Assembly: GCF_030440595.1 (NCBI RefSeq)
Contig: NZ_CP047452.1
Coordinates: forward strand, 1,674,001-1,738,000
Reading direction: 5' to 3'
Source: Corynebacterium glucuronolyticum DSM 44120
GTDB taxonomy: Bacteria; Actinomycetota; Actinomycetes; Mycobacteriales; Mycobacteriaceae
Length of the DNA stretch: 64,000 nucleotides
In this document: positions 60,308 through 64,000 of the stretch, one piece after another
Position numbering within the stretch: the first letter of the stretch is position 1
Layout of the letters: the number at the start of each line of letters is the position of its first letter
Program-made: the position numbers and the translations under genes
Notes under the pieces: model-generated
Seen by the model: the letters and a program-made list of their open reading frames with translations, nothing else
What the model was told of the DNA's origin: nothing
Database searches by the model: none

Positions 60308-62197
60308 CTAGGTGTGATCGTCAACAGGATTGGTAAAAACACAGAGGTTTCCATAGAAAGTGTACTGGGGGCATTCGAATCGACCTATCGCAAACCTATA
60401 CCCGCCAAAACTAGCTTCGTAACCCCATTCGGGGACTTCAAGGCTAATGCCATCTACCTCCGTAAAATACGTACCAGGTTCTTCGGGAATGTCGTAAGGA
60501 CTATGGCTTGCATTATTTGGACCAGGCTGGGTAACCGTACTGGTTGTCTTGGCATTTGTCGAGTCTGCGCGAGCACGACGATCTTGCCTAAGTCGGGTAT
60601 CAACATGGAATACGAAGCTTGGTAAAGCCAAGGTAATGACATTCGTTGACACTTCTCCATGCCTTCGTTGAGTCAACTTATCGGTAACCTTCCACGCGAA
60701 TTCTCGCGACCATTTCGGTTCTACAGGAGAAACCAGTGATACTGGTTTGGTTTCCCCAATACAAAACTCGATCGTTTTACTAACTCTATAATCTGAGTAG
60801 CGATATGGCCCACCAATCAGACCAGAATCATACACATCACATTCGACTCCGACGGGCCCCGCCGCCCCTCGTGCAGCTCGCGAATTAGCGGCCGACAAGC
60901 TCTTAGCTACGTCTTCAACTGTCGGCATTCCACAATAGTCGGTGCCATTAACGCTAAATGAAATCCCACGATTTGAGCACATGTACTGCACTCCATCCAG
61001 AATTCCGTATTGTGCTGCAATTCGAGTAACAGCATGGAAGCATGAGAACGGTTGCCAGAAGACATTGGGGTCCGCATAGAGCACCCCGCCCTCGAATTGT
61101 TGCTGCTGAGCTCCCTGATCGTTGATGAACATATCACCGACGGGGTACCCATAACCACTAGCTTCGTAGCCTTGGGCGGACCAAGAAGCCAGTATCCCAC
61201 CTCTAACGGCATGCGCTCCCGCCGTAGGTGTCCAGTAGATCATTCCCCCCCCTGAAAGACGTTATAGCGCCCAACTCCATCAGGAGTAGTCAATTCATCA
61301 CTGATTGGATACCCAAGTTCGCTTTTTTGAGCTCCCATGGATTGCCACTTATCGTAGATCGCACCCTGGATGCTAGCCTGCGATACAGACACCGCATTGT
61401 GGGTATAGACGTGTCCGCCCTGGAAGTCCTGTTTAAACCACTGGTCCCCTAGAGTCATGTCGCTAGTGATAGGGTAGCCAAGGAAGCCGTGTTCCCAACC
61501 ATGGCGCTGCCATACTTTAGAGACGGGAATGCTGACACTTTGCGCCCCGGTGTCGGGGTGCCAGTAGATGAATCCGTTAACAAATTCCGAACGCTTTCCT
61601 ACGCCATTCGGGTTGGTCAGCTCGTTAGACTTAGGCAAGTTAAGGAAACTTGTCGGCCCTCCGATCTGGTCGTACTTGGTCTTTATAGCCCCACAGACCT
61701 CAAACCAGGATGGCCAATAAACACTGCAGCCTGTCGCAGTTCGCAGGCTAGAAACAGCGTCCGATTGAAGATAGGCCTCAGTCGTTTCTGCCTTGTCGGC
61801 GTCGGCCTTGGTGAAATCCTCCGGAACCGTCTCGTGGTCTAAGCGCATCTGCCCTTCAGCTATCGTCTCTTTCGGATCGTCCGTGGGATGCCACTCCTCC
61901 AGGCCTTGTGGGGCGAGATTACCCTCAGATACCTGATTAACCTGGTAGGATTCGGCACCGGGCGGTGTGGGAAAGCCCCACTCTGCAAAGGGACCACCAC
62001 TGATGCCTGCGGCCGGATTACTAATATCACTTTCGTGGACCGATAGTTCATCGACTGAGATTCTGTGCTCCGTGGCACCGCTATTCAAAGATGAACTTCC
62101 TAAATGCGAGAAATTGAGCATAAGCTGGCAATCCCAAAGAGGCGACGAGAACTATACTCGAGATCGTTGCAGCCAGCCAGATTACTGTTTTAGGCAT
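60308..62197 (-). pseudogene. Secreted LGFP-repeat protein, two frameshifts
   Basis: Three frames add up to one ~620-residue protein. From ATG 62197 a signal peptide reads MPKTVIWLAATISSIVLVAS then LGLPAYA. The frame then stops, and the body continues in another frame from about 62121 to 61240. The body holds LGFP repeats (NGFIYWHPDTGAQSV, HGFLGYPITSD, KSELGYPISDELTTPDGVGRYNVFQGG). A run of eight G (plus strand 61245-61252 as C) ends that frame with TGA; one more G would fuse it to MIYWTPTAGAHAVRGGI and on to 60308. LGFP repeats bind the corynebacterial envelope. The C-terminal ~200 residues are unrecognised, with a Pro/Asn/Ser linker. Could be decay, phase variation or sequencing error. Confidence 0.75.
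61245..61252 (-). repeat. Homopolymer run of eight G in the LGFP gene
   Basis: Eight C on the plus strand, so eight G in the gene, exactly at the frameshift between two halves of one LGFP repeat (VFQGG and MIYW). Length 9 restores the frame; length 8 stops two codons later. Confidence 0.9.
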
Positions 62198-62442
62198 AGT
62201 TACCCTGTCGATAAAGCTGTCAGAAATACGCTAACTGCATGTAAAATATAGCACATTAATTTATAACACTTCGGTCGGGGACCCTCGTGTGCTGGACATG
62301 GGTTAATAATCTGTAGGGCTGGGAAGTCCGGAGCTTGATAGAAGCAAATACGAGAATATGAGCTCTGCCATGGACCTCATCATGCCGTATTCAGACCTGT
62401 TTAATGGTTAGCCTTAGGTATCACTAGCCTTCTGTCCGTGAG

Positions 62443-63426
62443 CTACTGCACGTTCTTGCCAATTTCCTCGACCACCTGAACAAGGTGGCGGGCGAGATCG
62501 TCGGCGGTGCCGGTATCGGAGTAGCCGGCGGCGGGCTTGTGGCCACCACCGCCAAGAGCCTGGGCGTACTCGGCCACGTCGAGGGTGCGCGAGCGCAGGC
62601 TCACCGTCCACTCCCCCGGGTGCTGCTCCTTGAACACGCAACCCATATCCGTATCGTCGGTGGCGCGGACGAAATTGATGAGAGACTCAATGGTGGACTT
62701 CGGTCGGCCCTCGATCATCTCGTGGGTAGCCGTAAGCGACGCGATCCTAATCCCACCGGCATCGAACACCTGCAGCTTGGACAGGATCTCCCCGTTAAAG
62801 CGGAGGTCCTGGGTGGTGATGCGGTCGACAAGCTCGTAGGCAATGGCCTGCTGATCGATCCCCGTCTTCACAAGTTCAGCAGCCACGGCGTGCATCTGCG
62901 GGCCGCCCCACCGGAAGCTGCCGGTATCCGTAAGCACGCCGGCGTACAGGCTATGGGCGATGTCCTTGGTGAGTTCCACTCCAAGGGGGGCGATGAAGTA
63001 GTACAACATGACCGCGGTGGCCTCGGCCTCCGGGATGACGAAGTTCTTGTACCCAAACTCGGTGTTAGAGGCGTGGTGATCGATCACCACGGTCTTATCC
63101 AGTGCCGCGATCTCTTCCTGCAGCGCACCCGTGCGGTCGAGGGAGGAGCAATCCACGGTGATGCACGCGGCGACGTCCTGTGGGAAGCTCGTCACGGTGC
63201 GCACGTCCTCGGCACCGGGGATGGTGTACAAGTCCTCGGAGAAGCGCTCCTCCTGGCCGATGAAGCCGTGAGCATTGACACCCTTTTGCCGGAGCATTGC
63301 GACAAGAGCGGTGACGGAACCGATGGCATCGCCATCGGGGCGCACGTGACCGACAACGGCGACCGAAGAAGCGTCGACAAGCCTATCGAGTTCCTGAGCG
63401 AACTGCTCGGCAAAAGCGGTGTACAT
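62443..63426 (-). CDS. nrnA: DHH family phosphoesterase (NrnA-like)
   Basis: 327 residues. Nano-RNase / pAp phosphatase or cyclic-di-AMP phosphodiesterase family. DHH-domain motifs: VVGHVRPDGDAIGS, CITVDCSSLDRTG, VIDHHASNTEFG; the DHHA1 domain ends with ALGGGGHKPAAGYSDTG. Follows rbfA by 23 bp, the conserved rbfA-nrnA pair. 62198-62442 upstream of the LGFP gene is AT-rich and contains no supported gene. Confidence 0.92.
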   Translation of the reverse strand: MYTAFAEQFAQELDRLVDASSVAVVGHVRPDGDAIGSVTALVAMLRQKGVNAHGFIGQEERFSEDLYTIPGAEDVRTVTSFPQDVAACITVDCSSLDRTGALQEEIAALDKTVVIDHHASNTEFGYKNFVIPEAEATAVMLYYFIAPLGVELTKDIAHSLYAGVLTDTGSFRWGGPQMHAVAAELVKTGIDQQAIAYELVDRITTQDLRFNGEILSKLQVFDAGGIRIASLTATHEMIEGRPKSTIESLINFVRATDDTDMGCVFKEQHPGEWTVSLRSRTLDVAEYAQALGGGGHKPAAGYSDTGTADDLARHLVQVVEEIGKNVQ

Positions 63427-63449
63427 AATTTTCTCCTTACCACAACGGG

Positions 63450-63872
63450 TTACTTGTACGGATTTTCCTCACCAGCGGGGGTCTTCCCCTCGGCAAGCTT
63501 GCGCACCTCCTCGTCGCGCGCGCGGGCGCGGGCCAGGAGATCTTCCATGTGTGCGCGGGATTCTGGAACCGTGTCCAGTTCGAACGAAAGGGTCGGGGTG
63601 AACCTGACAGAGAGTTGGTCACCGACAATTTTGCGGAGACGACCCTTCCAGCGGTTAAGAGACTCGGCAGCCGCAGCGTAATCGGGCTCTTCATCGAGTG
63701 TCTTACCACGTACAGTGTAGTACACCGTGGCATCATGCAAGTCACCAGTGAGTGAGCAATCGGTCACAGTGATGTACTCCAGATGCCAGTCCTTAATCTC
63801 GTGCTCGAGTGCGGTGGCGACGATCGTTTGGATCCGCTTTGCCATCCTGCCGGCACGTACCTTGTCAGCCAT
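63450..63872 (-). CDS. rbfA: Ribosome-binding factor A
   Basis: 140 residues from ATG 63872 ([19 protein letters not shown]), with AAGGAGG well placed upstream. Small KH-fold 30S maturation factor: [33 protein letters not shown] and [38 protein letters not shown]. The longer frame to 63947 overlaps the upstream gene and is not RbfA-like. Confidence 0.95.
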   Translation of the reverse strand: MADKVRAGRMAKRIQTIVATALEHEIKDWHLEYITVTDCSLTGDLHDATVYYTVRGKTLDEEPDYAAAAESLNRWKGRLRKIVGDQLSVRFTPTLSFELDTVPESRAHMEDLLARARARDEEVRKLAEGKTPAGEENPYK

Positions 63873-63882
63873 AAAATCCTCC

Positions 63883-64000
63883 TTAAACTTTTTCCGCGCC
63901 TTCGATCCTACTTGGCCACCAGAACTTGTCACCGAGAAGGATGACAAGGGCGGGGATGAGGATCGTCCGAATCACCCAACACACCAACAAAAATCACGAT
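63883..64000 (-). pseudogene. C-terminal end of an MMPL/RND-type transporter (window edge)
   Basis: The minus frame ending at TAA 63883-63885 reads [20 protein letters not shown] then [10 protein letters not shown], typical of the last helix of MMPL-type lipid exporters (FVVRTLLVPALM...WWP). Going upstream the same frame meets TGA at 63994-63996, while IFVGVLGDS in another frame looks like the preceding stretch, so there may be a frameshift or small deletion. The stop is 10 bp before rbfA. Only ~118 bases are visible, so state and size cannot be judged. Confidence 0.45.

Noticed and set aside
62485..63681. 398-residue frame on the plus strand
   Set aside because: Shadow of nrnA and rbfA.

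Overview
The window looks like chromosome of a Corynebacterium or a close relative in the Mycobacteriales. The order rbfA / nrnA / MATE pump / phosphoesterase / PPTase / truB-ribF / rpsO / pnp / dapB-thyX-dapA / rnj / ftsK / terC / pgsA-cinA-clgR-pspA / recA-recX / miaB matches the corynebacterial backbone as I remember it. DUF3046, DUF349, GuaB1, ThyX, LGFP repeats and many leaderless starts fit too. No rRNA, tRNA or CRISPR array was seen.

Layout. 1-5.2 kb: DUF349 protein, HNH endonuclease, a small membrane protein and miaB. 5.7-21.9 kb: a receiver-only regulator (Rv3143-like) followed by a complete 14-gene nuoA-N operon for the proton-pumping NADH dehydrogenase, closed by a strong terminator. 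22-24.4 kb: recX, recA with a candidate LexA box, and a DUF3046 gene. 24.6-26.6 kb: the biotin ECF transporter bioYMN. 26.9-31.8 kb: a small secreted protein, then pspA, clgR, cinA and pgsA, a YciI protein, and terC behind a probable yybP-ykoY (Mn2+) riboswitch. 32.4-43.7 kb: ftsK, a TIGR03085-type protein, rnj, dapA, thyX, dapB and pnp.

43.7-53 kb is an accessory insertion between pnp and rpsO. It holds guaB1 and a small RiPP locus: a radical SAM/SPASM maturase, an unlisted 38-residue precursor ending CGGGGTLCGGF, an intercistronic stem-loop, and two ABC exporter half-transporters. Remnants of an IS256-type and an IS3-type element follow. This is the best candidate for an undescribed system: a short Gly/Cys core that a SPASM enzyme could cross-link (thioether is the leading guess) and a heterodimeric pump could export.

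53-64 kb returns to core genes (rpsO, nucleoside hydrolase, ribF, truB, PPTase, phosphoesterase, MATE pump, nrnA, rbfA). They are interrupted at 59.2-62.2 kb by the 3' end of an IS3 transposase, an unknown 221-aa gene, and a secreted LGFP-repeat gene broken by two frameshifts, one in a run of eight G. At the right edge is the end of an MMPL-like transporter.

Starts were re-chosen for many genes from Shine-Dalgarno or -10 spacing. All functions come from motif recognition by eye; no search was run.
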